In this document: piece after piece, positions 1-10,532 of the stretch
How positions within the stretch are numbered: position 1 is the stretch's first letter
Layout of the letters: the number at the start of each line of letters is the position of its first letter
Assembly: GCF_018882095.1 (NCBI RefSeq)
Contig: NZ_JACVPD010000002.1
Span: 434,001 to 498,000 of the forward strand
DNA from: Polynucleobacter sp. CS-Odin-A6
GTDB lineage: Bacteria; Pseudomonadota; Gammaproteobacteria; Burkholderiales; Burkholderiaceae
Reading direction: 5' to 3'
Length of the DNA: 64,000 nt
The notes under the pieces: model-generated
Databases searched by the model: none
What the model saw: only the letters and a program-made list of their open reading frames with translations
Told to the model about the DNA's origin: nothing
Made by a program: the position numbers and the translations under genes

Positions 1-3000
1 CATCAAACTTCCGAATGCCGAGTTGAGCCATAATCTCGCGTACTTCTTCAGCAACGAAGAAGAAGAAGTTCACAACATGTTCCGGTTTGCCAGAGAACTT
101 CTTACGCAATGCGGGATCTTGAGTAGCAACGCCGACTGGACAGGTATTCAAATGACACTTACGCATCATGATGCAACCTTCTACGACTAATGGCGCTGTA
201 GCAAAACCAAATTCATCTGCGCCTAACAAAGCGCCAATCACAACGTCGCGACCCGTTTTCATTTGGCCATCTGCTTGAACACGGATACGACTACGCAAGC
301 CATTGAGCACTAAGGTTTGCTGTGTTTCAGCCAAGCCCAATTCCCATGGGGAACCAGCATGCTTAATAGAAGATAGCGGAGATGCGCCAGTACCACCATC
401 ATGACCAGCGATCACCACGTGATCTGCCTTGGCTTTTGCAACGCCAGCAGCAATCGTGCCAACACCCACTTCAGAAACCAACTTCACTGAAACATCAGCC
501 GCTGGATTCACATTCTTCAAATCGTGAATCAATTGCGCAATATCTTCAATGGAATAAATATCGTGATGCGGGGGAGGAGAAATCAAACCGACTCCTGGTA
601 CAGAGAAGCGTAATTTACCAATGTAATCAGAAACTTTACCGCCTGGCAATTGACCGCCTTCACCAGGCTTAGCGCCTTGCGCCATCTTGATCTGAATCTG
701 ATCAGCAGAACGCAGATATTCAGTGGTGACACCGAAACGGCCTGAAGCAACCTGCTTAATTTTGGAGCGTAAAGAATCACCTTCAAGCAAAGGGATGTCC
801 GCTTCAACCACATCGTCACCCAAAATACTCGCTAAGGTTTCACCCTTCTTAATTGGAATACCTTTGAGTTCATTCACATAGCGATTGGGATCTTCACCAC
901 CCTCACCGGTATTGGACTTACCACCTATACGGTTCATAGCAATGGCCAAAGTCGCATGTGCCTCGGTAGAGATAGAACCTAAAGACATCGCGCCCGTTGC
1001 GAACCGTTTAACGATCTCTTTTGCGGACTCTACTTCATCCAATGGAATCGCTTGCGCTGGATCAAGCTTAAATTCAAACAAGCCACGCAATGTCATTTGA
1101 CGCTTGGTTTGGTCATTGATGATGTTTGCATACTCTTTATAGGTTTGGTAGCCCTTATCAGCCCCAATCCGTGTGGAGTGTTGTAACTTCGCAATCGTAT
1201 CTGGCGTCCACATGTGATTTTCACCCCGAATACGGAAAGCATATTCACCGCCAGCTTCAAGCATATTGCTTAAGACTGGGTCACTACTAAAGGCAGATTG
1301 ATGCATACGCAATGCTTCTTCCGCTACCTCAAACACACCGATACCACCAACATTAGATGGCGTACCTTTAAAGTAATGATCAATCACTTCTTTATTTAAA
1401 CCAATGGCTTCGAAAATCTGTGAGCCGGTATAAGACATGTAAGTAGAGATACCCATCTTGGACATTACTTTTTGCAAGCCCTTACCAACTGCTTTAACAA
1501 AGTTCTTAACCGCTTTTTCAGCAGATAAATCACCGGATAAACCTTTGGCCATCTCAGCCAGCGTTTCCATTGCTAAATAGGGATGAACTGCTTCAGCACC
1601 ATACCCAGCTAAGAGTGCAAAGTGATGTGTTTCACGCGCACTACCCGTTTCAACAACCAGGCCAACGCTAGTACGCAAGCCTTTTTCAACTAAGTGCTGA
1701 TGGATAGCAGAGGTTGCCAATAATGCTGGAATAGCTACATGCTCTTCATCCACCTGACGATCACTCACGATCAAGATGTTGTAGCCGGAGCGAACCGCAT
1801 CCGCTGCTTCAGCACAGAGAGAAGCTAAGCGTGCCTCAATGCCGGCCTTGCCCCAAGAAGCTGGGTAGCAAATATCCAACTCATATGAGCGGAATTTACC
1901 ATTCGTGTAGTGACCAATATGACGAATCTTTGTCATATCGTCAAAATCTAAAATCGGCTGATTTACTTCTAAGCGCATCGGTGGGTTGATATTGTTGGTA
2001 TCTAACAAGTTCGGCTTAGGGCCAATGAAAGACACCAAGGACATCACCATGTTTTCCCGGATGGAATCAATCGGAGGATTGGTGACCTGTGCAAAGAGTT
2101 GCTTAAAGTAGTTATAGAGCGGCTTGTTCTTTTCAGATAACACTGCCAATGGGCTGTCGTTACCCATTGATCCAATGGCCTCTTCACCATTCATGGCCAT
2201 TGGCGCCATGAGGTACTTGATGTCCTCTTGGGTATAACCAAACGCCTGCTGGCGATCTAGTAATTTTGCGGCAGGACGAATGGTATTTTTTTCGTCTACT
2301 AAATCTGCTTTACTAGCATCGACCTCATCGAGCTTGACGCGAACTGCATCAATCCAGCTCTTGTAAGGTTTTGCTTTTGAAACAGCATCCTTGAGCTCCA
2401 TGTCGTCAATAATCCGACCCTGCTCCATATCAATCATGAACATCTTGCCAGGCTGTAAACGCCATTTTTGGACAATCTTGCTTTCGGGAATAGGCAGCAC
2501 ACCTGCCTCCGAACCCATAATGACTAAGTCATCATCAGTAACGTAGTACCTTGCAGGACGCAAGCCATTGCGGTCCAAGGTGGCGCCAATTTGGCGTCCA
2601 TCGGTGAATGCCATTGCAGCTGGGCCATCCCATGGCTCCATCATTGCAGCGTGATACTCATAAAATGCGCGACGGTTATCGTCCATCATGGTGTGCTGCT
2701 CCCAAGCCTCTGGAATCATCATCATCATTGCTTGTGCTAAGGGATAACCTGACATCACCAATAACTCTAAGCAGTTATCAAAACAGGCTGTGTCAGATTG
2801 GCCTGGATAAATCAACGGCCATAATTTTTTCAGATCATCACCAAGCACTGGGGAACTGATCGCACCCTCGCGTGCATTCACCCAATTGACGTTACCCTTA
2901 ACGGTGTTGATCTCACCGTTGTGCGCAATCATGCGGTAAGGGTGAGCCAACTCCCATGCTGGAAAGGTGTTTGTGGAAAAACGTTGATGCACTAATGCCA

Positions 3001-3700
3001 ACGCAGAAATCGTCCGCGGATCTAGTAAGTCTTTGAAGTACGCCCCCACTTGATTTGCTAACAGCAAACCCTTGTAAACGATGGTGCGCGCTGACATCGA
3101 CGCAACAAAATATTCTTTGCCGTGCTTTAAATGCAAGTCTTGAATGGCGTGACTTGCTGTTTTTCGAATGACATACAACTTGCGCTCTAGCGCATCGGTT
3201 GTCATGATGTCGCGCCCACGTCCAATAAAGATCTGACGAATAAATGGCTCCGTCATTTGTACCGTTGGAGACATCGGCAATTTCACATCGATCGGCACAT
3301 CTCTCCAACCTAAAACTACTTGGCCTTCTAAACGTACTGTGCGCTCCAACTCTTGCTCACAGGCTAAACGGGAAGCATGCTCTTTTGGCAAGAAAATCAT
3401 GCCAACGCCATACTCCCCATACGGTGGAAGCACGATGCCTTGCTTAGCCATTTCTTCACGATATAAATGGTCAGGAACCTGAATCAAAATACCAGCACCG
3501 TCGCCCATGAGTGGATCGGCACCCACTGCGCCTCGGTGATCCAAGTTTTCGAGAATCTTTAATCCCTGTGCCACGATCTCATGGGACTTCTTGCCTTTGA
3601 TATGTGCGACAAATCCTACTCCGCAAGCATCATGCTCATTTCGTGGATCGTAGAGACCTTGAGCGGTTGGACGAAGATCTGTATTCATTTGTGTAGTCAT
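1..3700 (-). CDS. gltB: Glutamate synthase large (alpha) subunit, 3' end outside window
   Basis: Makes two glutamates from glutamine and 2-oxoglutarate, with electrons delivered by the GltD subunit; cytoplasmic ammonia assimilation. I translated the reverse strand directly. The protein begins [11 protein letters not shown], and Cys26 in HDACGVGF is the class II amidotransferase nucleophile exposed after propeptide cleavage. About 1233 residues are present: amidotransferase, central and FMN synthase domains. Close to the window edge lies the 3Fe-4S motif C-x5-C-x4-C within [15 protein letters not shown], so only the C-terminal beta-helix domain and the end of the gene are missing. A promoter lies just upstream and gltD is expected beyond the left edge. 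No frameshift was seen in the stretches I translated. Family assignment is secure. Confidence 0.96.
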   Translation of the reverse strand, partial: MTTQMNTDLRPTAQGLYDPRNEHDACGVGFVAHIKGKKSHEIVAQGLKILENLDHRGAVGADPLMGDGAGILIQVPDHLYREEMAKQGIVLPPYGEYGVGMIFLPKEHASRLACEQELERTVRLEGQVVLGWRDVPIDVKLPMSPTVQMTEPFIRQIFIGRGRDIMTTDALERKLYVIRKTASHAIQDLHLKHGKEYFVASMSARTIVYKGLLLANQVGAYFKDLLDPRTISALALVHQRFSTNTFPAWELAHPYRMIAHNGEINTVKGNVNWVNAREGAISSPVLGDDLKKLWPLIYPGQSDTACFDNCLELLVMSGYPLAQAMMMMIPEAWEQHTMMDDNRRAFYEYHAAMMEPWDGPAAMAFTDGRQIGATLDRNGLRPARYYVTDDDLVIMGSEAGVLPIPESKIVQKWRLQPGKMFMIDMEQGRIIDDMELKDAVSKAKPYKSWIDAVRVKLDEVDASKADLVDEKNTIRPAAKLLDRQQAFGYTQEDIKYLMAPMAMNGEEAIGSMGNDSPLAVLSEKNKPLYNYFKQLFAQVTNPPIDSIRENMVMSLVSFIGPKPNLLDTNNINPPMRLEVNQPILDFDDMTKIRHIGHYTNGKFRSYELDICYPASWGKAGIEARLASLCAEAADAVRSGYNILIVSDRQVDEEHVAIPALLATSAIHQHLVEKGLRTSVGLVVETGSARETHHFALLAGYGAEAVHPYLAMETLAEMAKGLSGDLSAEKAVKNFVKAVGKGLQKVMSKMGISTYMSYTGSQIFEAIGLNKEVIDHYFKGTPSNVGGIGVFEVAEEALRMHQSAFSSDPVLSNMLEAGGEYAFRIRGENHMWTPDTIAKLQHSTRIGADKGYQTYKEYANIINDQTKRQMTLRGLFEFKLDPAQAIPLDEVESAKEIVKRFATGAMSLGSISTEAHATLAIAMNRIGGKSNTGEGGEDPNRYVNELKGIPIKKGETLASILGDDVVEADIPLLEGDSLRSKIKQVASGRFGVTTEYLRSADQIQIKMAQGAKPGEGGQLPGGKVSDYIGKLRFSVPGVGLISPPPHHDIYSIEDIAQLIHDLKNVNPAADVSVKLVSEVGVGTIAAGVAKAKADHVVIAGHDGGTGASPLSSIKHAGSPWELGLAETQQTLVLNGLRSRIRVQADGQMKTGRDVVIGALLGADEFGFATAPLVVEGCIMMRKCHLNTCPVGVATQDPALRKKFSGKPEHVVNFFFFVAEEVREIMAQLGIRKFD

Positions 3701-3745
3701 GGTGTTTGCATGTGCCTTAAGGGCGTTATTACTTTTGGAGGATCA

Positions 3746-3774
3746 AATATAGGGGAATACCCATATTGATGCAA
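3746..3774 (-). promoter_or_regulatory. Predicted sigma70 promoter of gltB
   Basis: On the minus strand TTGCAT is followed, after exactly 17 bases, by TATATT. Transcription would begin about 40 bases before the gltB ATG. It is a good sigma70 match in the right place, but it is predicted only by eye. Confidence 0.55.
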
Positions 3775-3785
3775 TAGAAATAAAA

Positions 3786-3849
3786 TGAGTCTGTCCCATT
3801 TAAATTGGGGTATGACCTCAATAAATTGCTAATAAAGGGACAGAGTCAA
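3786..3849. repeat. Imperfect inverted repeat beside the RAYT gene (REP-like)
   Basis: GAGTCTGTCCC and GGGACAGAGTC face each other as an inverted repeat, matching at 10 of 11 positions, about 40 bases apart. The spacer is AT-rich and contains a repeated TAAATTG. The pair lies just downstream of the transposase gene. REP-type palindromes recognised by RAYT enzymes are often found in this position. The repeat is visible; its role as the transposase substrate is inferred. Confidence 0.5.
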
Positions 3850-3894
3850 GAATTGATTAAGGCGGCGTAAGAAGCTAGATGCTCGGAATTCTAT

Positions 3895-4599
3895 TTAAGC
3901 CATTGAATTAATTAGGATTAATTTTCTTGGGCGACCGCGGTAACGAATGAGTGCTTGATCAGGATTGTCTTTAAAAAGCTTTCTGGCATAAATATCGCTT
4001 ACCCATGGCTTGGATTTAATCAGTGCCTCAGTAATTTGCTGATCCTCCCAATGGGGGGCACCCTCCTTTACAAAACCTGCCCAAGCCATTTGCCGTTCAA
4101 AGGGGGTATTACCCAACTTCCAAAAGTGCTGGTGATCCACAAGCCATGGCTCTGCGTTGCCACCGATATGAGAGGCAAAGCTGGTCCAGGAGGAATCCTG
4201 AGGGTTGGATTCGAAGCCGGCCCTAACGGGATTGAGCTCTATATAGCGCTGACAGCGTAAAAAATAATCAGGGTCTATTAAAGAGGAACGATATCGCCCC
4301 TCCCAAATCGTTCCGGAGCGATGATGTTCTTGATTGAAATACTGAGCATAACGCCGGCCTAAAGATTGCATTGTTTTAGCAAGCGAGTCAATATTCTGCG
4401 GAGTAATCAACAGATGGACATGATTCGGCATTAAAGCAAAGGCATGTACAGTGCTGCCAAATTGCTTAGCCGCTTCTCGCAACCAATCTAAATACCTGCG
4501 GCGGTCAACATCACTAAAAAATAACTGCTCTCGATTATTGCCTCGAACCATGACATGCATTGCTTGGCCGGGAATAATCGTGCGGGCTTGCCTTGCCAT
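3895..4599 (-). CDS. REP-associated tyrosine transposase (RAYT), IS200-like Y1 family
   Basis: A 234-residue single-strand DNA transposase of the HUH/Y1 superfamily. RAYTs are usually domesticated, single-copy genes that act on REP palindromes. The metal-binding HUH motif is HVH (residues 60-62) in MPNHVHLL. The probable catalytic tyrosine is Tyr119 in RYIELNPVRAG, with the family motif GTIWEGRY at 97-103. The C-terminal 100 residues are basic and less conserved. The gene starts only 12 bases after the stop of the PBP1A gene, so it may be read from that transcript. Downstream lies an inverted repeat that could be its target. The reading frame is intact. Confidence 0.92.
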   Translation of the reverse strand: MARQARTIIPGQAMHVMVRGNNREQLFFSDVDRRRYLDWLREAAKQFGSTVHAFALMPNHVHLLITPQNIDSLAKTMQSLGRRYAQYFNQEHHRSGTIWEGRYRSSLIDPDYFLRCQRYIELNPVRAGFESNPQDSSWTSFASHIGGNAEPWLVDHQHFWKLGNTPFERQMAWAGFVKEGAPHWEDQQITEALIKSKPWVSDIYARKLFKDNPDQALIRYRGRPRKLILINSMA

Positions 4600-4611
4600 G
4601 ACTAAAACGAA

Positions 4612-6948
4612 CTATTGCAGCTCGCGTACGCCGCCATTATTTGAAAACTCAGGGATAAACCAATCCCCATCCACTTGATTAACGCCCGCAGGCACTTCTC
4701 GCCCAAGTTGTGGTTGATCCCGCAAAGCAATTCCCATATAGGAAATCCACATCGGCAAAGCAAGACCGCCACCAGTTTCACGATCACCTAAGCTGACAGG
4801 CTTATCAAATCCAATCCAAGCAATAGCGACAACTTTAGGGTTGTAGCCGGCAAACCAAGCATCATGGGAGTCGTTCGTTGTTCCAGTTTTACCAGCGATG
4901 TCATTACGACCCAGTTTTGCTCGCGCACTTCCTGCTGTACCAGTCTTGGTTACTTCCTGCAACATACTGTCCATTACAAACGCAGTTCGAGCATCCAACA
5001 CTCGAGTAGCATCATCACCCGCATGAGTAGGTTTTGCTTCAAACAAAACTGCCCCTTTCGAATCCGTCATCCTATTGATTAAGAACGGATCCACACGATA
5101 GCCGCCGTTAGCAAAAACGCTATAAGCAGAGGCCATTTGCAATGGCGTTACAGAGCCAGCACCCAAGGCCATTGTTAAATAAGGGGGATGTTTTTCAGCC
5201 TCGAATCCAAAACGCTGAATGTAGTCTTGTGCATAAGAGGGGCCAATTGCTCGGATGATGCGTACTGAAACCAGGTTCTTTGATTTAGCTAAGGCAGTCC
5301 GTAAACGCATCATGCCTTCGTACTTCCCATCATAGTTCTTAGGCTCCCAAGCTTGACTACCTGTTTCCATACTGCCGATAGAGAGCGGCGCATCATTTAC
5401 CATCGTGCTTGGAGAAAAACCTTTTTCGATTGCCGCAGCATAAACAAATGGCTTGAATGAAGAGCCTGGCTGACGTTGTGCCTGAGTCACATGATTAAAT
5501 TGATTACGACGAAAATCAAAGCCGCCAACCAATGACAGAATCGCGCCAGTCTCTGTGTTCATAGAAACAAAGGCAGCTTCCACTTGAGGCAATTGTGCCA
5601 ACTTCCAAATCCCTTCATCCTTCAACAGCCGGACGATTGCTCCAGGGCGTAAGCGTTTTTTTGGCTGCGCACTATCGGTTAAAGAGGCGGCGGCCAGCTT
5701 CATGCCCTCACCCTTTAATGTGATCGTATCCCCCGTAGAAATCATCACCTGCATTTCTTTTGGCTTGATCTCGAGAACCACCCCTGATTGCAAATCATCT
5801 AACTGTGGGTAGGTTAATAAAGCTTCATCAATTGCACGCTGGCGTTTGATATTTTCTTCCGGGAGCTCAATAAATCCATCAGGGCCCCGATAAGCATGAC
5901 GCAAGTCATAGTCAAAAATACCCTTACGAACTGCTTTATATGCCGCATCTTGATCGGCTTTTAATATCGTGGTGTATACATCTATTCCCTGAGAATAAAT
6001 TGCTTCGCCGTATTGTGTGAATAGCAGCTGGCGCACCATCTCAGCGGCAAAATCAGCACGAGTACTAAATTCATTTCCGAGGCCACGAATGCGCAATTCT
6101 TCTGCCATTGCAATCTGATACTGCTCTGGGGTGATGTAAGATAAATCACGCATTCGCTGCAAAATATATTCTTGGCGGATTTTTGCCCGACGGAAATTGC
6201 TTACTGGGTTATAAGCCGAAGGGGCTTTAGGCAAACCAGCCAACATAGCAGACTCAGCAATCGTGATGTCTTTTAATTCCTTACCGAAATAGATTTGGGC
6301 GGCACTAGAAAAACCATACGCTCTTTGACCCAAGAAAATCTGATTCATATAAATTTCAAGAATCTTATCTTTGCTTAACTGAGATTCAATTTCCCATGAA
6401 AGCAAAACTTCGTAAATCTTACGACTAAAGGTTTTCTCATTGCTTAAAAAGAAATTGCGGGCTACTTGCATTGTGATCGTTGATGCACCTTGAGATAGAT
6501 TACCTCTCAAATTAGTGAGGGCGGCCCTAACGATTCCCACATAGTCCACTCCTCCATGGGAGTAAAAACGATCGTCCTCAATGGCTAAGACTGCGTTTCT
6601 CATCGTCATTGGGATTTCATTCAGAGGAATGACCTTGCGGCGCTCTTCTCCAAACTCACCAATCAAGACCTTGTCAGCTGTATAGATTCTTAAGGGTGTT
6701 TTTGGGTTGTAATCAACTAAAGCTGAAATCTTTGGCAGATTGGGTTTTGCTATCAGAAAGGCATAGCCCAGGAGCAAGGTAAACACCACCGCAAAAACCA
6801 TGCACATAATCAGCAAGGCTTTTATAAGGGGATTACTGCCTGATGTATTCGCTGGAGAACGCTCCGCTCTATTCTGACCAGGACGTCTATCAGGCTGTCG
6901 GTTAAACCGGCGATTTAAAGGCGGCTTGTCTTTTGGGGGTAGAGCCAT
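4612..6948 (-). CDS. mrcA: Penicillin-binding protein 1A, bifunctional peptidoglycan synthase
   Basis: Class A PBP that polymerises glycan strands and cross-links peptides in the periplasm, anchored in the inner membrane. Of its 778 residues, 1-40 form a basic, proline-rich cytoplasmic tail and about 41-66 the membrane anchor. The GT51 transglycosylase domain follows, with catalytic Glu124 in EDDRF and the QGASTITMQ motif at 153-161. The transpeptidase domain has all three active-site motifs: SSFK (Ser496-Lys499), SKN (556-558) and KTG (687-689). Length and order match PBP1A (ponA/mrcA). The gene is divergent from the secretin locus, as in other Burkholderiales, and a TATAAT sequence lies just before the ATG. 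Confidence 0.97.
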   Translation of the reverse strand: MALPPKDKPPLNRRFNRQPDRRPGQNRAERSPANTSGSNPLIKALLIMCMVFAVVFTLLLGYAFLIAKPNLPKISALVDYNPKTPLRIYTADKVLIGEFGEERRKVIPLNEIPMTMRNAVLAIEDDRFYSHGGVDYVGIVRAALTNLRGNLSQGASTITMQVARNFFLSNEKTFSRKIYEVLLSWEIESQLSKDKILEIYMNQIFLGQRAYGFSSAAQIYFGKELKDITIAESAMLAGLPKAPSAYNPVSNFRRAKIRQEYILQRMRDLSYITPEQYQIAMAEELRIRGLGNEFSTRADFAAEMVRQLLFTQYGEAIYSQGIDVYTTILKADQDAAYKAVRKGIFDYDLRHAYRGPDGFIELPEENIKRQRAIDEALLTYPQLDDLQSGVVLEIKPKEMQVMISTGDTITLKGEGMKLAAASLTDSAQPKKRLRPGAIVRLLKDEGIWKLAQLPQVEAAFVSMNTETGAILSLVGGFDFRRNQFNHVTQAQRQPGSSFKPFVYAAAIEKGFSPSTMVNDAPLSIGSMETGSQAWEPKNYDGKYEGMMRLRTALAKSKNLVSVRIIRAIGPSYAQDYIQRFGFEAEKHPPYLTMALGAGSVTPLQMASAYSVFANGGYRVDPFLINRMTDSKGAVLFEAKPTHAGDDATRVLDARTAFVMDSMLQEVTKTGTAGSARAKLGRNDIAGKTGTTNDSHDAWFAGYNPKVVAIAWIGFDKPVSLGDRETGGGLALPMWISYMGIALRDQPQLGREVPAGVNQVDGDWFIPEFSNNGGVRELQ

Positions 6949-7088
6949 AGAATCAAATTATAGGGTGCTTGGTCAATTTTCCCGAAAGCGCTAAGGTCCC
7001 TGTTTGAAAAACTACGAGGCAGATTTTTCTGACCTTCAATTCTGCCTTATCTGATCGTTTTTCATCGGCCCAGAGCAAACAATATTGC

Positions 7089-7772
7089 ATGCCTCCACGC
7101 CATATCTCCCCCCAGTCCTTTGATGACATTCTGAGTGAATTAGGGGACGATCCTGCCATTCCAGATCCACATGGAATTCGTAAGTCCTCGGCCTCACCAA
7201 GACCCTCACCTGAGAGCCAGGTGAAGTCAAAATCACCGTCGTTTTCTATTCCCAATATTGGCTTTAGCGAGCTTAAAGCTGCCCCTATTTTGATGATGGG
7301 AGCGGTCATCTTTATGCTCACTATCACAATGGTATTTTTTCTCCTTGAGTCCAACAAAGCCAGCTCTGAAGAAGAGCTCAACGTCTTAAAGAGCCAAATA
7401 TCCACATTAAAAAATGAGCTTGTGATGGCTCAAGATGACTGGCATTCTGAACAAGAGAATCTATATATTGCAATAGACGAAATAGAAGTGAATGTTCACT
7501 CTATACAAGTGAAGCCCCCAATATTAGCACCCCAAAATAAGCCAATTACCATCCCACATGAGGCGGAACTGCGTCGTTGGAGATACCTGGGTCTCACTCG
7601 AATGGGGGCAACAGAGCAGGCCTTTTTTCACAATGGCAAAACTACGGTGATGGTCGGTAAAGAGGGCTTGGCTTTGGGTGAATGGCGCCTCACTCAAGCA
7701 GAAAAGGCGTTGGCCAAACTGACCCATCCCAAAGGCAAATCCATCACCTTGAAGTCGACCAAATCGGAATGA
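7089..7772 (+). CDS. Unrecognised single-pass membrane protein upstream of the PilQ-like secretin
   Basis: I do not recognise this 227-residue protein from its sequence. It has a polar, proline- and serine-rich N-terminal region (1-60), one strong membrane segment (about 65-87), a probable coiled coil (about 92-120) and a periplasmic C-terminal part beginning near ELRRWRYLGLTRMG. The overall plan resembles PilN/PilO, and the last 65 residues faintly recall PilP, which docks on the secretin. Its stop codon overlaps the secretin start (ATGA), so the two are translationally coupled. Relatives carry pilMNOP in this position, so I infer a type IV pilus or DNA-uptake accessory protein. No clear ribosome binding site precedes the ATG, so the start is uncertain. 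Confidence 0.6.
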   Translation: MPPRHISPQSFDDILSELGDDPAIPDPHGIRKSSASPRPSPESQVKSKSPSFSIPNIGFSELKAAPILMMGAVIFMLTITMVFFLLESNKASSEEELNVLKSQISTLKNELVMAQDDWHSEQENLYIAIDEIEVNVHSIQVKPPILAPQNKPITIPHEAELRRWRYLGLTRMGATEQAFFHNGKTTVMVGKEGLALGEWRLTQAEKALAKLTHPKGKSITLKSTKSE

Positions 7773-8890
7773 ACTTATTGAAAATCCCTCGACAAATCCC
7801 TTCTTTTTTGTTCGTCCTATTACTGGTTTTGCTACTAAACACGGCCCGAGGAAATCAACCAGAATTGAGCTCTGCAGGCACTTCAAAAGAAAACCGTATC
7901 AGCCTCCAATTTAGCGAGATCGAGGTAACTGAGCTACTGCAGGTATTAGCCAAAATGGGAAGTTCGAACTTTCTCTTGAGTGAATCTATTCAAGGGAAGA
8001 TCTCAGTCGACCTGAAAGATACACCCTGGACAACTGCCCTCCACTCCATCCTTGCCAGTAGAGGATTGAGACTTGTCAGAAATGGGGATATTTATTGGAT
8101 CGGTCCCCACGCAGAAATTCAAAGTTTCCAGAAGTTTCGGCGGGAGGATGCTGCCCTACCCTTTGGCGGCGATCATATAAATAGCCCTCGTCAAATCCTT
8201 ATAGAAGCTCGCATCGTCGAGGCAGATCAACGATTTGCCCGTGAACTCGGTGTCAAGCTGGGATATCAAGCTAATGGCATTGGCAATCATCCAGAGCAAA
8301 ATGCAAGCGCTAATCTGAACTTTGCAGGCACTGGTTTGGCGGGCTTCAACCCAGCCACCTTAGCCGCGACCTTGGTTTCTAAAAACGCAGCCCGACTCTT
8401 GCAAATGGAGCTTTCCGCTTTGGAATCGGATGGTCATGGCAAGATTCTTTCTAATCCCCGCATCATGACCGGTGATCAGGTCAAGGCGACTATTGAACAA
8501 GGAACTGAGCTTCCTTACCAGGTGAGCACTCAAAGCGGCAGCAAATTGCAGTTCCGTAAGGCCAATTTACGATTAGAGGTTTTGCCCAAGATTCATCCCG
8601 ATGGGAAGATTTCCATGTTGGTGAGCATTAATAAAGACACGGTTGGCATGAAAACGGAGCAGGGATATGCAATTGATACCAAAAACCTCAGCTCTGAAGT
8701 CACCGTAGAAAATGGGGGCACAGCCATTATCGGCGGTATTTTTCAAACTACTGAACGAGACGATGAGATCAAAGTACCCCTGCTAGGCGATATCCCACTA
8801 ATTGGGCATTTGTTTCGCCATAAATCTAAATTAGCAGATAAAACTGAACTATTAGTCTTCTTAACTCCTACGGTCCTAGATAAACCCTAA
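7769..8890 (+). CDS. pilQ: Short PilQ-type outer-membrane secretin
   Basis: Secretins form the outer-membrane channel for type IV pili, competence pili or type II secretion. I chose the ATG that overlaps the preceding stop (ATGA), giving 373 residues. A longer frame exists upstream but would overlap that gene by about 90 bases. Order: signal peptide (about 1-28), a secretin/TonB short N-terminal (STN/N0) domain containing LLQVLAKMGSSNFLLSESIQGKI in two parts, a short linker, then the secretin domain starting near RQILIEARIVE and ending with VPLLGDIPLIGHLFR and LLVFLTPTV. Typical PilQ proteins have about 700 residues with AMIN domains, which are absent here. Downstream aroK-aroB is the usual pilQ neighbourhood. 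Confidence 0.87.
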   Translation: MNLLKIPRQIPSFLFVLLLVLLLNTARGNQPELSSAGTSKENRISLQFSEIEVTELLQVLAKMGSSNFLLSESIQGKISVDLKDTPWTTALHSILASRGLRLVRNGDIYWIGPHAEIQSFQKFRREDAALPFGGDHINSPRQILIEARIVEADQRFARELGVKLGYQANGIGNHPEQNASANLNFAGTGLAGFNPATLAATLVSKNAARLLQMELSALESDGHGKILSNPRIMTGDQVKATIEQGTELPYQVSTQSGSKLQFRKANLRLEVLPKIHPDGKISMLVSINKDTVGMKTEQGYAIDTKNLSSEVTVENGGTAIIGGIFQTTERDDEIKVPLLGDIPLIGHLFRHKSKLADKTELLVFLTPTVLDKP

Positions 8891-8902
8891 TAAAATCAGA
8901 GG

Positions 8903-9427
8903 GTGAACTCCTCATCTAACAATATATTTTTAATTGGCCTCATGGGCGCCGGAAAGTCGACCGTAGGCAAATTGCTTGCTAAAAAGTTAGGTCGTCGCTT
9001 TTTGGATGCTGATCATGTCATTGAGGATCGTTGTGGCGTGAAGATCCCCGTCATCTTTGAAATGGAAGGTGAGGATGGATTTAGAAAGCGTGAGGCTTTG
9101 GCAATAAAGGATATTACTGCCGAACAAGATGTTATTTTGGCAACCGGTGGTGGTGCCATCCTGCTTCTAGAGAATCGTCAACTTCTCAGCAAAAGAGGCA
9201 CCGTCATTTATCTTCACGCTAATCCGCTAGAGCTTTGGCATCGCACCAAAGCCAGTGAAAGTAGGCCACTACTCAAAAATGGTGATGCAAAAACGATTTT
9301 AGAAAATCTATACGCTATTCGCGACCCCCTTTATCGAGAAATCGCTGACTATGTCATTGAAACTGGGAAGCCCAGCGTCAACCAATTGGTCAACACTTTA
9401 ATCATGCAGCTTGAACTTTCCGCTTGA
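8903..9427 (+). CDS. aroK: Shikimate kinase
   Basis: Phosphorylates shikimate at the 3-hydroxyl with ATP in aromatic amino acid synthesis; cytoplasmic. The 174-residue protein has the Walker A motif GLMGAGKST (12-20), the shikimate- and metal-binding DADH (Asp36), FRKRE around Arg61, and the conserved GGG at 82-84. The start codon is GTG; no other start precedes the P-loop in frame. It begins 12 bases after pilQ and its stop lies just before the aroB start, so pilQ-aroK-aroB are probably cotranscribed. Confidence 0.96.
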   Translation: MNSSSNNIFLIGLMGAGKSTVGKLLAKKLGRRFLDADHVIEDRCGVKIPVIFEMEGEDGFRKREALAIKDITAEQDVILATGGGAILLLENRQLLSKRGTVIYLHANPLELWHRTKASESRPLLKNGDAKTILENLYAIRDPLYREIADYVIETGKPSVNQLVNTLIMQLELSA

Positions 9428-9435
9428 ACTTATAC

Positions 9436-10518
9436 ATGAAAACATTAGAAGTTAATCTAGGCAGCCGCAGTTACCCCATTCATATTGGTACGGATTTAAT
9501 AGATCAACCAGAACTATTTAGTGCTTTTGAAAAAGCGACCTCAATTTATATCGTTACCAATACTACCGTTGGTCCCTTATATGCAGAGCGTCTCACAAAG
9601 ACCCTAGAGAAACTGGGTAAGCCTGTTAGAACGATTGTCTTGCCCGATGGGGAGTCATATAAGGACTGGAAAAATCTTCAACTGATTTTTGATGATCTTC
9701 TCCAATTTGGCGCGGACCGTCAAACCATGCTGGTAGCACTTGGTGGCGGAGTCATTGGAGATATGACCGGCTTTGCCGCTGCGAGCTTCATGCGCGGCAT
9801 TCGTTTTGTTCAGGTACCAACAACCCTATTAGCGCAAGTCGACTCTTCCGTTGGCGGAAAAACAGGCATCAACCACCCGCTTGGAAAAAATATGATCGGG
9901 GCATTTCACCAGCCAGTAGCCGTGATCGCCGATCTCAATACACTGAAAACCTTACCGGCACGCGAGCTCTCAGCAGGACTGGCAGAAGTGGTGAAGCATG
10001 GCGCCATTGCCGATGCTGAGTTCTTAAGTTGGATTGAGGCGAATGCACAGTCTTTATTGGCATGCGATACGACGGCCATGGCGCATGCCGTTCTGCGCTC
10101 TTGCGAAATTAAATCCGCGGTAGTATCCGCCGATGAAAGAGAGGGCGGCATTCGTGCCACACTCAATTTTGGACATACTTTTGGACATGCAATTGAAGCG
10201 GGTATGGGTTATGGCGAATGGCTCCATGGCGAAGCCGTTGGCTGTGGCATGGTAATGGGTGCAGACTTATCACGACGCCTGAACCTCATTACCCAAGACG
10301 AAGTTAATCGTTTGATGCAGATTATTCGATCCATGAATCTGCCAACAGAGCCACCAAAGTTTGGTGCGCCGCGTTATATGGCGCTAATGCAAGTGGATAA
10401 AAAAACTGAAGGCGGTCAAATTCGTTACGTCGTTTTGGAAAGAATTGGCAAAGCGCAAATTAAGAGCGTGCCAGATGCCCAAGTTATGGAAACTTTAGCG
10501 GCTACTGGCGCGATGTAA
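9436..10518 (+). CDS. aroB: 3-Dehydroquinate synthase
   Basis: Converts DAHP to 3-dehydroquinate, the second step of the shikimate pathway, using NAD and a divalent metal; cytoplasmic. I chose the ATG giving [15 protein letters not shown], which aligns with the usual family N-terminus, over a TTG four codons earlier that overlaps aroK. The 360 residues contain [13 protein letters not shown] (NAD-binding), [12 protein letters not shown], and the metal ligands in EVVKHG and in the two histidine motifs [11 protein letters not shown] and WLHGEAV. It follows aroK as in most proteobacteria. Confidence 0.96.
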   Translation: MKTLEVNLGSRSYPIHIGTDLIDQPELFSAFEKATSIYIVTNTTVGPLYAERLTKTLEKLGKPVRTIVLPDGESYKDWKNLQLIFDDLLQFGADRQTMLVALGGGVIGDMTGFAAASFMRGIRFVQVPTTLLAQVDSSVGGKTGINHPLGKNMIGAFHQPVAVIADLNTLKTLPARELSAGLAEVVKHGAIADAEFLSWIEANAQSLLACDTTAMAHAVLRSCEIKSAVVSADEREGGIRATLNFGHTFGHAIEAGMGYGEWLHGEAVGCGMVMGADLSRRLNLITQDEVNRLMQIIRSMNLPTEPPKFGAPRYMALMQVDKKTEGGQIRYVVLERIGKAQIKSVPDAQVMETLAATGAM

Positions 10519-10532
10519 TGTCTTCTGAGGTC

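Noticed and set aside
382-3447. Several short open frames on both strands in the first 3.5 kb
   Set aside because: They are shadows of gltB, whose long frame runs past the left edge.
6953-7405. A 150-codon minus-strand frame between mrcA and the 227-residue protein
   Set aside because: It overlaps the plus-strand coding sequence, has no recognisable motif, and the plus frame fits the secretin operon better.
7682-7768. Upstream extension of pilQ
   Set aside because: It would overlap the preceding gene by about 90 bases and bury the signal peptide; the ATGA start is better.
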